Positions 22,471 through 35,498 of a stretch of 64,000 nt of DNA are shown here, piece by piece (the first letter of the stretch is position 1; every line of letters begins with the position of its first letter). The notes under the pieces were generated by a model. It made no database searches and was not told the origin of the DNA. It saw only the letters and a list, made by a program, of their open reading frames with translations. The translations under genes were made by a program, and so were the position numbers. This DNA comes from Marsupella aquatica. Taxonomy: Eukaryota; Marchantiophyta. Where the stretch lies: assembly GCA_973895155.1 (NCBI GenBank), contig OZ316891.1, forward strand, positions 8,122,001 through 8,186,000, in the 5' to 3' direction.

Positions 22471-23645
22471 AGAATCGATGTGGCCCATCAATCGCCTACC
22501 TTTTCCAGAACAAAGGAAAAGTGCTGGCACCACAACCGCCAGTGAAGGACAACAGCAAGCCGAAAACTTGATCAGTGGTACCAGGGAAATCTAGGGTCGG
22601 CAACCACTCAGAAAGCAGCAATCAAGCCGACACCGAAGGAAACCTGAGCTATGTCCGCCCGCAGACTACAATGCGAATCTGTACTACAACCGGACACTAC
22701 ATGGGTTAAGGGAAAGATGGCCAATCGAGCAGGTTAGATTTGGTCATTTTTGGGGGCATTTTACCCATGTGACGGCGACAGCACAGCACGTTTACAGTTA
22801 GAAACGTGCTCGGGTGGGCATAAGAGGGGGATGGGCCTGCACCATAGTAAGACACGGAGTGTGGAATGAGTGAGTCTCGTCTCATGATCGGCGCCAACAA
22901 TTCTATGTTTTAATATTATTTTGTGTGTAATCTGATAGGTGTCGGCTTGCGATCTGATTTGAGTCTTCCAAATTTTACCAGGCGGTTCAGTTGGAAATTT
23001 TATACGAGGATTGTACTTTCGTTGTCAGGCATTCTTGAACCGACGAGCCAGTCAGTGAATTCAGCAGCATTGGCACACATCTGTTGTCTTGCAACTGGAA
23101 CGTCCAGAAACTATTGCTGAAACTGTCTAAGACGTCTTGAGAAATGTTGTCGAGTTGGTCCTTTAAGAGCCTCCATTCTCTGTGGTCATTTGAAGACGTC
23201 AAAATGGTTCTACAGAAGAACATTCATTTGTCTGCATCTCGAATGTAAAGTGGGTCCCATAATATAGGTCCGGACGTTTCTTACGGCTCGTCCTTATCAA
23301 CTAAGTGGCCGCTGACTTTTTTGCTCACTCGCGGCAGTAGGAGGAAGATGGTGAAGTTCGCATACTACATTGGATGTCTACTAGAAACTTATCTCCTTGG
23401 CTTAACGAAAGACGATGAAAATTGACCTGGACTGATTTATGGAGCTTTTGGCATTCATTTTGGGTCATCGCAAGCAATAATGCGGAATAGAGCTCGACTC
23501 CGTAACCAAACGGAAGTAAGCCAAAGGTAAACAAAAACATGTGGGACTTCTCGATGGCAGGCTTGAGAGCAGAGCAAATCAGGAGATTCACAGTTGATAA
23601 TTCGTCTTTATGCCCCACATTGTATTCAGCGCCCAGACTAACTTG
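22471..23645. other. Intergenic, nothing identified
   Basis: No ORF with domain content and no repeat. Confidence 0.4.
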
Positions 23646-23732
23646 AGTCCAGTAACTGTGAACTCAAGGAGTAACTGTGAACTCAAGGAGTAACTCCAGT
23701 AACTCCAGTAACTCCAGTAACTGTGAACTTCC
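23646..23732. repeat. Compound short tandem repeat
   Basis: Two copies of GTAACTGTGAACTCAAGGA are followed by several copies of the shorter TAACTCCAG unit and a final TAACTGTGAACT. It looks like nested slippage from one seed sequence. Confidence 0.85.
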
Positions 23733-24721
23733 AAGGAGGGAAGGCGAGAAACTACAGTAGAGGACATCGGGTCCAAGCCATTGCAGTGGTATGTCGCTTG
23801 ACTTCATTTTAGATGAGGAGACTGAAACAACTTTCCTAGATTAAAGTACAGTGTTCCTCCGGTTCTGGCAGCAGAACGACCAAATCTGGCACCATGGAAT
23901 ACCGAGAAAGTCGGACCAAGAGCTTGGCGTCGGATCATTTCTTGGATCCTCAAGTACTAGAAGAACTTTGGTGCCCTATTATGAAGTAACATCTTGGTAA
24001 CAGCTCAAATGTGGGACACAACTCCCTGAAAAATGAGTACTTTAGCTGAGTTTTGAGGGGCTTTGTTGCCCACAAAGCAAATTTGTGTCACAACTTTTTA
24101 CTTTAATTCAAAATACCAACATTCTATCGATCAAATATCTAGAATTTTCCATTTCAGCGGTATGATTGTAAACAATCACTTACTGTTTTTGAGGGGGAAT
24201 TGTTGTTTGTTAAGCCCATAAAAACTCCCTGATAAAAAGAGAGCTTTAATTGTGCTTTGAGGGACTATTATTGCCCATAATGCAGGGAAAAGAGGGATAT
24301 AGTTTGAATTTTGAGGAACTATTATTGCCCATAGCAATAAACCTTTCATACAACTAAGGGCCTGAGAGATTTCTTAGTTTTACTCTCATAAGTAAACGTG
24401 AGGAGAATGCCCAGATACAAATTTGGAGTGGGCATTCTTCTCCACAAGCACAGAAAATGAGGATGGGCCAACCTACACTCATGAGAATAGGAAAAATGCA
24501 TTAGCCTGAATCAAGTCAAGGACCCGTCTTGCCTTTGACACACATTATTTTCAAATGTGGTAAGAAGAAACTAAATTTGTCAAAAAGCATATTTGGTGCC
24601 TTTTCTATCATGCTAGAGGGCATATTGAGATGTTAAGCTAGTTCGGGGAAATCCAGTTAGATAGATGATCATCCACATTTATAAGGTAGATTTGCGTTTC
24701 CAAGTTAGTTTTTAACCTTTA
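23733..24721. repeat. Degenerate dispersed repeats, no gene
   Basis: From 24030 to 24350 three diverged units of about 90-120 bp recur, each with ACTCCCTGA-like, GAGCTTTAATT/TTTAGCTGAG and TTGAGGxxxTATTATTGCCCA phrases. Transposon debris is likely; the class is unknown. Confidence 0.5.
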
Positions 24722-25060
24722 GCGTAAAGATGTATCTAATTGCCAAAAAAGAAGAAAAGCCAGGAAACAGGATTTGAAACACCGGAGATCCAGAAACACA
24801 GGAGACCCAATGAACGGGAGAAAACAAAAGAAAAACCCCCAAAAGACCAAAGAGCCAAAGTGCCCTAGAGTCTCACACTAGAGCAAAGGAACTTGTCTAA
24901 AGCCCTTTCCAGTAGTACACTGACAAGCCTAGAAAAGCTCCCACTACTACAAAAGAAACTGAAGCCTTAGTGAGGAGTAAATTGAAACAGTATAAAATCT
25001 GGTAAAGCTCGCAAAGAAACCACATAGGAGGGTCATCACGAAGAGTTTGTCTAGTGTAAA
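24722..25060 (-). mobile_element. 3'-end fragment of the same non-LTR family as the element at 36373-39366
   Basis: On the minus strand it reads GACCCTCCTATGTGGTTT and then TTGGCTCTTTGGTC. These match GACCCTCCTATGCGGTTT and TTGGCTCTTTGGTT in the 3' region of the 36-39 kb element, in the same order. No RT coding survives, so this is a strongly 5'-truncated copy. Confidence 0.65.
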
Positions 25061-25315
25061 CCTGATATCCGGACAAGTTCTAATGTTTGGATGGGTCCAT
25101 CTACAGTAAGTTGCAAAAGTATATCCAAGCATATCAACAAATATTGAGGTGTATCTGGGCACGGTTTTCTGTTTTCCTGGGTGTTGGTTTGGCAAAAATT
25201 AGCAAAATATAAAAGGCTAAAAGATAGTGGTTCCCCTTTCTTACCTGGCACTCTACAGTAGTCCTTTTTTCTGGCGAGTGATGAAGAAACTCCAGGCTTT
25301 GTATCAGCAGCGAAC
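25061..25315. other. Spacer
   Basis: Nothing identified. Confidence 0.3.
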
Positions 25316-25627
25316 ATGAACTCTTATTTCGGAAGATTTGGCTCCTTCATGCGCTCCTCCTGCTCAAACAAAATTGCCGCGGCCGACGATTCACATGACT
25401 CTTCTTTCGGAAGATTTGGATCCCTCATGCGCTCGTCCTGCTCAGTGACAATTGCCGCGCTGATGCTTCTCTCCCGTGCAGCCTCTTCTTGTTTTCAAGC
25501 AGTTGTAGAGGATCGGCAGAATTGGAAAGATTCAAAGCGGCATGAAATTCTCAGTGTTACTCGTCGAGCAGAGTTATCGAGAGGCGGGAGGTCGCGGGAG
25601 GAGCAGAGTATCCAAGGGCTTCATTGA
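25316..25627 (+). CDS. Small ORF with in-frame 78-bp duplication, upstream of RPAP1 gene
   Basis: A 103-codon ORF. Bases 25321-25398 and 25399-25460 are an in-frame repeat encoding YFGRFGSFMRSSCSNKIAA and SFGRFGSLMRSSCSVTIAA. No family is recognised. Being about 300 bp upstream of the RPAP1 start on the same strand, it may be an upstream ORF in that gene's leader, or a chance ORF that survived because the duplicated unit is a multiple of three. Confidence 0.3.
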   Translation: MNSYFGRFGSFMRSSCSNKIAAADDSHDSSFGRFGSLMRSSCSVTIAALMLLSRAASSCFQAVVEDRQNWKDSKRHEILSVTRRAELSRGGRSREEQSIQGLH

Positions 25628-25922
25628 TTAGAAGCGAATGCGGAGCCCGAAGATTGCGAGATGACTGACGAGCTGTTTGACGTCAAGCCAACTGAATGAA
25701 CTGACGCACAGGCAGCAATTGATGCACTTGCATCACAGCATTCGGTACTAATTTCTGACTCGGTGCTCAGTGAAGCTCAACAAAGAGCTCCTGGAACGAA
25801 CAAGAGCCTAAATCTTGGTTTTAAACCCTTGGGACGCTGTTGACCGGAGGTTGAAGCACTTGAACGCTTTGTATGAGTGAATCATGAAATAGAAGCTGTT
25901 CCAGATACATCAACCAGGCAGG

Positions 25923-28900
25923 ATGGGGTCTCGAAATCCTAGAGTGATACGCCTATCCGAATCAGCTCCACCCAAAAATTATGACGCTATTTCTGATGGG
26001 CTGGATGGCCAAGAGCCAAAGGAGGAGAAGAAGCCTGAGCGACCGAGCCTCGTGGGGAGTATAAAGGAAAAGGGATTTTCCATCGATCCCCTTCCCCGCC
26101 ACAGAGTTTCTCTACCTCAGCACCGAGTCACCCCCTTTCCAGTTGCTCGCCACCGATCAGATGGCCCGGTTCGTCTATCTTTTCATGTCCTGAGTGTGTT
26201 CCCCTTGTACATAAGAATTCGGACTGCTCCCCATATCGTTGGAAAAGTTGTTCCTGAAATGCTTATTCTGAGTATGACAACGGAACAGAGAGAGCAAAAT
26301 TTTATGGAAGTCGGAGGCTTGGTTTCTTCTCCTATAGATTGTCCTTCTTGTTGATGAAATTGCGGAATTGTAACCTTCAAGAATTGAGCATGGCTTTCTA
26401 AAAAACAAATTGGTCAGAATTTTGTATTATGCTCCTTCTAATCTGGACGCAGTTGTGCTATCCCGATGCAGCATTGGGGACCGCCTTCATCTAAGGAATC
26501 TTCTGATCCAGTCATTGAATTTACCGAGGACCACGAAGGAGCGGAGACTTCAGCTGCTGAGATGGCTGTGCCCCTGAGCCGGAGGAAACCTGCACAGTCA
26601 CTAACCAGTAAATGGAAAGTTAGCCGGAAGTCTGAGCTCACCATCAGTTCTCAAATCCAAAACGAATTTGATGATACTCGGCAGCAGAATGAACCACAAG
26701 AGATTTCCAAAGGAAGAATTGAGAGACGTGATTATGGGGGTCAAACGATGGAGTCCGGTAAAGTGGAGGAAGTTGTGGCTAACCACAAAGACTCCATTGC
26801 AAAACCGAGTCACAAAGAGCGGAGTACGAATGGTATTTCACAGAAGTTAGGGCATCAAGAGGTTAGTAAATATGTGCAATCAGATGCAGCCTCAGCTGTA
26901 GAGATTAGACAAGACCAAAGTCAGATGTCGTCGCTTACGTTAGTGGAGGATAGAATTGACATGGGAAGAGCACACTCGAAAGCAACTCAGCAGGCCACTC
27001 AGTCAGGGCTAAATGCATCCACCAATCTGGAAATAGATGCCGAGAATAGAAAGGCATTGTTTGAAATGTCAGCTAAAGATGTCGCAGAAGCACAAGCTGA
27101 GCTCAGTCAGAAATTGCGGCCTGAGCTTTTGGAACTCTTGAGGAGAAGAGGTGCAGAAAAGGAGAGGAAGAGACTCGCAGAAAAGACAGGGACCAGTGTT
27201 GAGGGAAGTAATCGTCCAGTCGCTCGTCCAGGTGACAAGAAAGAAGTTGCAGGACCACAATCTTCCTCTCCAGCTGAAGATATTAGGGCTATAGCAAGCA
27301 TCCAGCGAGGTGTCAAGAGAATGACACTAGCTGATAACCAGGCTGCCTCCAAACAGGCCGAAACTGTACGAGGAACCACAGTCGGACCTGCGGATTTATT
27401 GACTGCCGCGCGCTCTTCGACTCAAGAAGAATTACCATTAAATGAGGCAGCGGGCGAGAGCATTCCCCCGCCTCCCACAACGGACCCATGGACGCTAAGG
27501 GTCGAGGCTGTGAGATCAATGCGATTTGATCTGAACGGAAGTTTTGTGTCATTGGGCCCTCCTCAAAGCGTTGAAGACGTCCAATCCAACCTTGCCGGTA
27601 CGGTTTCCTTCGGAAACTAGCACTGAAATGGATATGTATTTCCTCTTTCTCGCCTTCTGGCCGCTTTCAAGGGTATCATATCATAATTGCAAATTTGAAT
27701 TCTCGTAGTGCAATAGAAAAACTAAGCAGTTGCTTCAAAGAACAAAATTCGGGGCTCTTGCAAGAAATCGCTTATTTATGACCGGTCTTTGTGCTGTAGT
27801 TGCATTGTGTGCTTCCGCTTTGCAATGTTCTTTGTCCTTTTTACCTTGGATTTGAAAAACCGTCTTCTTCTGTTGTTGCTAAGAGATTTCCTTAACTTGA
27901 CCATTCATGTCCTGATGATTCGATGGTGTTTTACTTTTGTGTCTCTTTCGTTTATGTTTTAATGTCATCCTATCAGCCATTGTCGCTTTTTGGTTTGCTC
28001 CAATCTCCAAGCCTTCTTTTCTCTCCGATTGCTGCTGCAAGTAAATCGTTGTGATCAATGCAAAATATGAGCTTGAGCTTGTGCAAAAATGATGACGCTG
28101 CATTTGTTATTGCTGGCTGGGAGCAGCAGGTGTTCCTGCCAACGGAATGCAGAGCTCTGTTAGTGTAGTTGAACGCGATTACTTGCGGACTGAAGGTGAT
28201 CCGGTCGGAGCTGGGTATTCATTGAAGGAAACTCTGGCTCTTGTGCGGAGCACGGTGAGTTATATCATATGTAATGGTTATTAAGTCTACGTCTGCCCTT
28301 ACCAATCATAGTGACAGTTTGCTACTGTGAGCCTTTGAAGAGTGCGTCCAACACCTTACAAGTGAAACCGTTGGTAAAAAAGAAGGTATTTCCGTCCTCT
28401 TTGTTCATCAGACCACTAGATGTAGCAGTCATGAGATTTGAACAGTGATGCATTGATATACCGTTTCCGTCCTCTTTGTTCATGAGACCACTAGATGTAG
28501 CAGTCATGAGATTTGAACAGTGATGCATTGACATACCGAACGCAGTAGAAGATGATGTATTGTATCTTTTTACTGCTCGGATGTTAACAACAGTGAGTTT
28601 GACATGTTCAGGTACCAGGTCAGAGAGCTGTTGCTCTCCATCTTATTGCATCGGTGCTTGATAAGGCAATTCAGGGCTTGCAAGATCAAAAGTTCAATCC
28701 ATCCAGTGTCTTACATGGTGAAGCTGCAGGAGGGCGAACGGATTGGCAGGCTATTTGGGCGTACGCACTGGGCCCAGAGGCGGAATTGGTCTTAACGCTC
28801 AGGTACATGTGCGCTTGGCATATATCTTATTTGTCGTTCTTTTTCTAACCAGCTTCTTCTTCCTTGGACTTGCAGAACTACTTATTCGTTGAATTCGCCG

Positions 28901-31900
28901 TTTTTCTTCTGGAGATTCTTTGCTCTTTCCCTTTGTTGCGTTTTAAAGAAATTTTTTGTACGAGCAAAACAGGATTGTCAAAAGAATGCAAGTATGTAAA
29001 CCAGCACAATGGGTTTGCCCGTGGTCGGTTGTTTTACTGAGTCTTTCTGCTGCCCACGTTCTGATTGGCCCAGATATCATATCAGGGTAAGGGGTTCAAT
29101 GCTAATTGAGAACGTCATGTGCAGACTAGCTCTTGATGATGGACACTCGACGGTTGTGGCTGCATGTGCCAGGGCAATTCAAGCTTTGCTTAGCTACTCT
29201 GCTAATGAGAGCTATTTGGACTCTCTCGAGGTTTGTGAAGGGCTCACTGGGCCTCTGCTAATGCCTGCTGAAGCAGTGTCTGTATACATTTTGGCAACTC
29301 GGGTGCAATTTTTGTAGCTTGCAAGTGTTTTGGTTGTCATGATTTGCATAGCTACCTATGGGATACGAAATCTGGAAATGGACAGTAAATATTTACCCAC
29401 TGCGATTTGATCTACGGCAGATCGGACGCTTTCCAGATTGAAACCTCATTTATACATACAAGAAAGAGGAGTTTCATCCTAGGTGGACTTCTTTGACACA
29501 TCCATGCCATTCTGGCTTCTGACGGTGGCATGCTGTGGTCTATGGTTTGGTGTTGACTGTACAGAGCCTTTGGCCAGGAGGGAAAGCCGTCTACACTGCT
29601 CCCGTGTTTCGAAGAAAAACAAAGTACGATGAAGGCTTTATTGGTGGAGGTCGTTGGAAATACAATGTGAAGACTAGCGAAATGTTCCCTTTCTCCGACA
29701 CTGCAGCTCAAGAGAAAAGTGAAGAAGATAGCAACGATACAGTAGCAGATGACAGCCATGTTTCCAACAAAGATGTGGCAGCTGGTCTGATAAGAATGGG
29801 GATTCTGCCACGAATTCGTTATTTACTTGAGGTTGCTCAATGTCCATAATGAAAGGACAGATTCTGGCTGTACTCCCTTTTGGACCTCGCTCAGAGGAAC
29901 TTCATTCCATTTTCGCTGGACGAGCTGGCTTTGTCCTATTTTTGTTTCTCAATTACACTTCACGTTTCTGAATACAACAGCCGACTTGTATTCCGTGTGC
30001 GAGATTGTAGATTTTCGGGTTTTGGTGCTCTCTCTGAGGTTGCTAGTTTGCGTTGCCTATAACCTAGGACACAATAGAGTCTTAGATCTTGATGAGATCC
30101 TTTTTCGTTCCGTAACGTAAAGTAACTCACCTTTGGTCACAATGAATTGTTGACTACAGGTGGATCAGCTCATTGCAGCAGAAGAAGCCTTGTTGAATGT
30201 CTTGATTTGCTTGGCAAGGCACTCTCCTACAGCTGCAAATGCAGTTATGACTTGCCCTAGGCTTATCGATGCAATTCTGCAACGCTTTATTGGCACGAAT
30301 GAACATGTATCGGAGGAGTCATGGTCATCCAGGTTGAAGGCCATTCGATTGCTGAAGGTGCAGACCTTTCGAACCCCTGATTTAGTCAGCAGCGTGAATG
30401 CAGTGGGATGTCTTAGTTGCAATCAACAGGACGTTTCTTCCAAGCATTGTTCCTTCCTGGCTCTGTAGGCTATTTTTCAGATTATGGAGCTGTTGCTCTC
30501 ATAGAAGATCAGTAGGAGTGTTCTCTGGTATCGCTCAAATCGCCTTTATTCTTACTGCCTTCACAGACTACTGATTCCACTGTTCCATTGCAGGTTCTAT
30601 CACAGGCCAAACAAGCTAATTGTGTGCATTTTGAGAGGATTGGGGCACTGCAAGCAGTGATGGCACCCCTCCTACGACAGGGTTATCTCAATGGCAATTC
30701 AGGGCTTGCCAGAGACTTAGAGCAAGGGTGTTATGAAATTAGGATTGAAACTGTTCGTTTCTGGCGGGTCTGTATCGACTATGGGGTTGGTATTCTACTA
30801 TTTTCAGATTGCTATTCAACCCTTTGCTTCTGGCTACTGCCGTTGTCTAAGCAAGAAATTCTTAGCGCAGGCAAAGATGAGCCTTTGTTATTAGCAATGG
30901 AGTCATATTTGCTCCTTGAGCACATTGCGAGAACCCTGCCTACACTACATGCGCAAGGTGACCTAATGAAACAGATGGACGGGGTAAATTGGTCTTGGAG
31001 TGTTGCACAGGCAATGATCGACACTGCCATGAAGTGGTTGTCACCGGAATGTATACTGGGGGTGCAAGTATTACTAGAGCAATGTGTACTGGCACCTAAA
31101 AAACAATCTCAGGGAATAATAAAAATGAAGAGCACTACAACAAGGGTATTGGGACTAGTGGCATCTGTATTGCACTTTCTAGCAACTGTTTGCGAGAAAA
31201 TTGTTTCAGAGAAGCAACTACATTGTGTCCTTGAGGATCCTGAGAGCTTCTCCCTTCCCTGGTTACCTACTTTTCTTCCAAAGTTGGGATTGGCCCTTGC
31301 TCGAAGTGGGCTGCTAGATTATTCACAAATGGACCTCCATGCGGAAATGCCAAAATCTGCAATTCAGTCCGACGTGTCTACGGCGATGTCAAAACTGCCA
31401 GGTCCTGCCCCGGAGAAGGTGGTCACATTTCTGGGATGTTTGAATTTCTGCCAAACACAGGCAGATTACGATTCTGCCTTAGTTGCCATCAATTGTCTCA
31501 ATGCATTAGTGCGTGTGAATAGTGTAGTTGATAGCTTGATTTACGTTGCCAAACCAAAAGCTTGTCCGCCACTTGAGAACCAGACTCTTGCTCACAGAGT
31601 CTTAGAACAGGGTCTACTGCTTTCTGCTGAAACGCAATTGAGAAATTTGCTGGTTCTCTGCAAGGAGAATGTTATGTTGAAGAAAGAGCTTCTGCAGATG
31701 AGTGTCAGAGGTGGACCTGCCCCTGGCGTAGGAATTGGCTGGGGTTGCTTATGTGGTGGTGCTTGGTCAAAAGAACTCATGACTGCGCAAGCCAGTGCCA
31801 AGCTGGCCCTAGACTTGATGTCAGTATTTTCTTCAAGAGTCTGGCTAAGCCGTTCAGACCATGAAGGACATGCAAGAATTGAACGAAGTGAGCCATCTCA

Positions 31901-34048
31901 ACAATTGCTCGGGGTCCTATCATCAAATATTAACTTTTCTTTGTCAGTTATAGCGACCTCGACCGCCGTAAACAGAGAGCTAGTGCTCAGAGCATGTTCT
32001 AGTATCATTTTCCATCCCTCGACGCTGTCATTTTTAATACAAAAGATAGGAGAGGTGCTAGTAAGTTGGAGGGGCAACAGAGCCGACGACGAAGGCTTCC
32101 AGGTTGAAAGTCATGATTCTGAGGATAAGATTTTGGATCAAGATTATCTAAGCAACATTCTTCTTATGCATTGTGAGAACTTCTGGTTGGTATACAAAAA
32201 GAGGAAGGGCAAGCAGGACGTGGCGTATAAGGCACCTTCTAAGAGAAGGAGTGATGCGTTGGGATCAAAACTTGCCACAGTGCAGGAGGAATCTGGCGAA
32301 GCTTCAGTTCGTCATCCTGAAAGTTTGATGATAGAATGGGTAGGACAGAGATTGCCTCTACCGTCGCATTGGTTTCTCAGTCCGATGGTTGGAAATTTTC
32401 TACTATCCAGTGCGAAAAATGGTACTGACTCTGTTAGTAAAGAGACCGCTGAGCTTGAGGAAGTCATCAAAGCCGGCCTTGTGTTTTTCCTCGGCTTTGA
32501 ATTTCTTGCAGCTAAGGTTTCAGACGATCATTTCATAAATGCCCATATTCCATTGGTCAGGAAGGTGCACAGTTTGTCTACTGTCTTTGTTTCTGGGGGT
32601 GATGTTTTTCTTGACCCTAGTGCTCGAGATCTGATTGGGGCTCTCCAGAACCTTCTTGGGAACCAGATTGGCAGGCGAATGGCTAATTGCACTGGAGGAA
32701 ATAGAGCGAGTGGGGATGAGACGGATGGGTTTAACGGGCATGGTTTCCGGGCATCAAGTGTTGTACAGGTTGAGACCACTCCTGGAGATGTGTTGGAGAG
32801 TGAGTCAATCATGACTAGGGCAGCAATTGTTGTACAGGATGAGACCATTCCTGCAGATATGACGAGGACTGAGTCAATCATTGTTGAAGAGGATACAGCG
32901 TTAGACTTTGAAGGCTCTATCGATACGAGCTATGTGAATTATGCAGAGACTATTGCAGAGCAGTTTGTTGCCGCTTCCTATGGTGATCAAGTTTTTGGTC
33001 GCCAGGTTGCTCTGCATTTGTGTGTCGATGTTCCTCCTATGATTAGATTGGCAACATGGCGAGTTCTCACTGATGGAAGGGTTTTGGAACTTCTTCCACC
33101 TTTGAGTGACTGTGCTGGTCCACCCCAAAACTACCTTTACCCAATTGAGGCAAGTATTCAGAAAACTTCTATTGTATACTATTGTTTTACGTGTCGATAT
33201 TGATGGGCCCCTCTAGTATAGTTGATTCCACTGAAACTGGTCTATGTCCTTGATGTCTAATTCGCTTGGTGCTTTCCCATCTGAGTGTCGGCAGTTACTG
33301 GTGATTAATGATCCTTGATTTGAACGACTGATAAATCCTGCAGGCAAATCAGCAGATGCTCGAATCATTCGTATCAGCATGGTCGTCTGGTGCTCTTGAC
33401 AAAGCAGCCAAGCGAAACTCGTTGTCGTTTACCCTGGCATTACATCACCTTGCGGGGTACCTTTCTGACACTTCAGATACAGAAGAAACACTTTTGTGGA
33501 AGAGGAAGTCTGCAAGAGCATTGGTACGAAGCACAGTTCGGAAAGTGGAGCGTAAGGTAAATTTGCAAGATTGTCCCTGTTCTTGGTGGTTTTGTGTACA
33601 TATCCCGATTCGGTGTAGGAAAATGTGGGACGTAAATGATTGTCGTTTGTTCTTGTACTTGATGAAGTAGGCATATTGACATCCTCACTTTCAGAGGTAC
33701 AGGTCCTGAGCAGAATTTGATTTGAATTATAAATGCAGCTGATCTTCGTTGTGGTATCCAATGTTTTTGCTGTCTTTTACCAATAGGCATGCCTTACCCA
33801 CTGATTCTAACTCAAGCGAGTGATCACAGGAGATGCTCTCAAGATTTGTTCAGTATGTCCCAGTCTGTTTTCCCCTCAATGGCGGGCAGCCTATGGACGA
33901 AGCTGAGACGAAATTGACCGAACAATTGAAGTTGAGGCTGTCCCTTCTACTGAAGGCTTGTGAAGGAGATAGGTCACTCATAGCAGAAGTCCAACAGTTG
34001 GAGAAGCTTGTATTCAGCAGAGTCGGGGACTCTGTTGGCGGCGGGTAG
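25923..34048 (+). CDS. IYO: RPAP1/MINIYO homolog (RNA polymerase II-associated protein 1), ten exons
   Basis: Predicted exons: 25923-26168, 26472-27597, 28130-28254, 28612-28802, 29125-29230, 29565-29831, 30160-30357, 30594-33149, 33344-33556 and 33830-34048. They sum to 5247 nt with an open frame (1748 residues). Arabidopsis MINIYO is, as I recall, about 1460. Family landmarks in order: SLVGSIKEKGFS, FPVARHRSDGP (exon 1/2 junction), AEAQAELSQKLRPELLELL (RPAP1 N domain), DPWTLRVEAVRSMRF, YLRTEGDP (exon 3), WQAIWAYALGPEAELVL (RPAP1 C domain), DVAAGLIRMGILPRI and a helical repeat-rich long exon 8. RPAP1/MINIYO links Pol II to its assembly and nuclear import, and in plants it promotes the switch to differentiation. 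Nine introns, eight GT-AG and one apparent GC-AG (33150-33343). Start at 25923 is the first ATG of the conserved frame. Confidence 0.92.
28389..28538. repeat. 75-bp tandem duplication inside an RPAP1 intron
   Basis: Copies at 28389-28463 and 28464-28538 begin TTTCCGTCCTCTTTGTTCAT and are almost identical (for example CATCAGACC against CATGAGACC). They lie in intron 3 (28255-28611). Confidence 0.92.
33150..33343 (+). other. Apparent GC-AG intron of the RPAP1 gene
   Basis: The conserved protein reads ...YLYPIE, then ANQQMLESFVSAW. Joining them in frame requires the donor GAG|GCAAGT and the acceptor CCTGCAG|GCAAAT. The nearest GT (33154) would shift the frame. AG|GCAAGT is the usual context of GC-AG introns. 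Confidence 0.8.
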
Positions 34049-35170
34049 TTCAGCACACTTTGAATATGGATGGCCAACAGCTGTGATTCTGTAATATTTC
34101 AAATCGCGCATAGTTCCAGGGCACGCTGACGTGCATAGTTATTTTGAAAACATCACATGAATTATGGTAATTGACAAGGTGTATCGGCAGAGTTTCAGAA
34201 ATCGATCTTCGAGTTAGAAAAATTTAGTGGCACAGTTGAACTAGTTGCAGATTTTTGCTGGAACTTCTGCCACGTGGGACATATGGTCACTTAGATAAGA
34301 CATGGAGCATTATCTTGCAGCCTGATTGCTGTGTTAGATAGTCAACAAGGTTATGCCAACTACGAAGGACGCTGGGCACAGAAACTAGTGAAGTTAGTAT
34401 GGCGTCACAAAGTGGGCATGCAAATTGGGTGGTTGAAGTTGATAGAGTATCTCTCTACTTTTCCTGTCCTTTATATGGTTTTGGATATATTTGAAGAGGA
34501 TTGGGCTATCCAAGGGGAATGCTTGTCTATGATGAGGTTGTGATGTGTTTGAAGAGGATTGGTCTTTCCAGCCTAATCTATGGCCAATTGAGTATTCAAG
34601 TGGGAGGAATCATCGTCCATTATGTGGTTGTGATGTATATGGGATTGGTCTTTCCAGCCCATCTATGACTGAGTATTCACCTGGGAGTAAATTGCTTAAG
34701 CCTTCTCTTAAGTTCTTGAAGAAAGTAGTGAAGTGCTGTATTTTCCTCCCCAAACCTCGTGGACTGTGGCACAATAAAGGGAATGATGAATAGAGCATAT
34801 GATGAATGGACCATTCCTCTCAGGAGTTTTTCAGAAGTTGTGAGACACATCTTTATGACACCAACCGAATGAGGCTCTGGCTCTGAGGCGCCTCAACTTG
34901 GGTATGCTTCCTTATCTCAATTCTCCCTTTACTACAGTCTTTTGGACGGAGAAGGGAAGTCCCTTTGCTTTTGCGCTTACATTGGTCGGCCCATCTTACG
35001 CGCCAGACCTACTTGGGGTGTCTCAAATATACAAAAAAAATTGAACACAAAGAAGTTCTGAATGGAACTCATTTGAATATCAATTTATCAGTAAAAAACC
35101 TTGCTGAGCACCCAAGTGTATAACTGGGCCCTCTTCCACTGGGGTAGTCAAATACGAGTGGGGTCACTGC
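34049..35170. other. RPAP1 3' flank and repeated spacer
   Basis: 34049 to about 34200 is probable 3' untranslated region. From 34485 to 34700 a degenerate repeat of about 90 bp recurs (TGTGATGT, GGATTGGTCTTTCCAGCC, TGAGTATTCA, TGGGAG). No gene seen. Confidence 0.5.
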
Positions 35171-35498
35171 ACTATATGCGATTGAGTTTCCTGCGAACAT
35201 CAGGACCTCTTACAGTTCTCGGGGGTGACTGGTCAGGCCTCACATTCGGTGCCAGACTAGTCCTTCCCGCTGCCCCGACCCACAACAGTCCCAGGTGTGG
35301 TCAGGTGTGAAATTGACCATATTTGAGACTCCCTACTATATGCGATTGAGTTTCCTGCTAACATCAGGACCTCTTACAATTATCGGGTGTGACTGGTTGG
35401 GCCTCACATTCGGCGCCAGACTAGTCCTTCCCGCTGCCCCGACCCACAACAGTCCCGGGTGTGGTCAGATGTGAAAATTGACCATATTTGAAACTCCC
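35171..35498. repeat. 164-bp direct repeat, two copies
   Basis: Copies begin ACTATATGCGATTGAGTTTC at 35171 and at 35335 and end around GACCATATTTGAGACTCCCT. They differ at scattered bases and small indels. A shortened relative lies inverted at 56281-56345. Confidence 0.9.
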
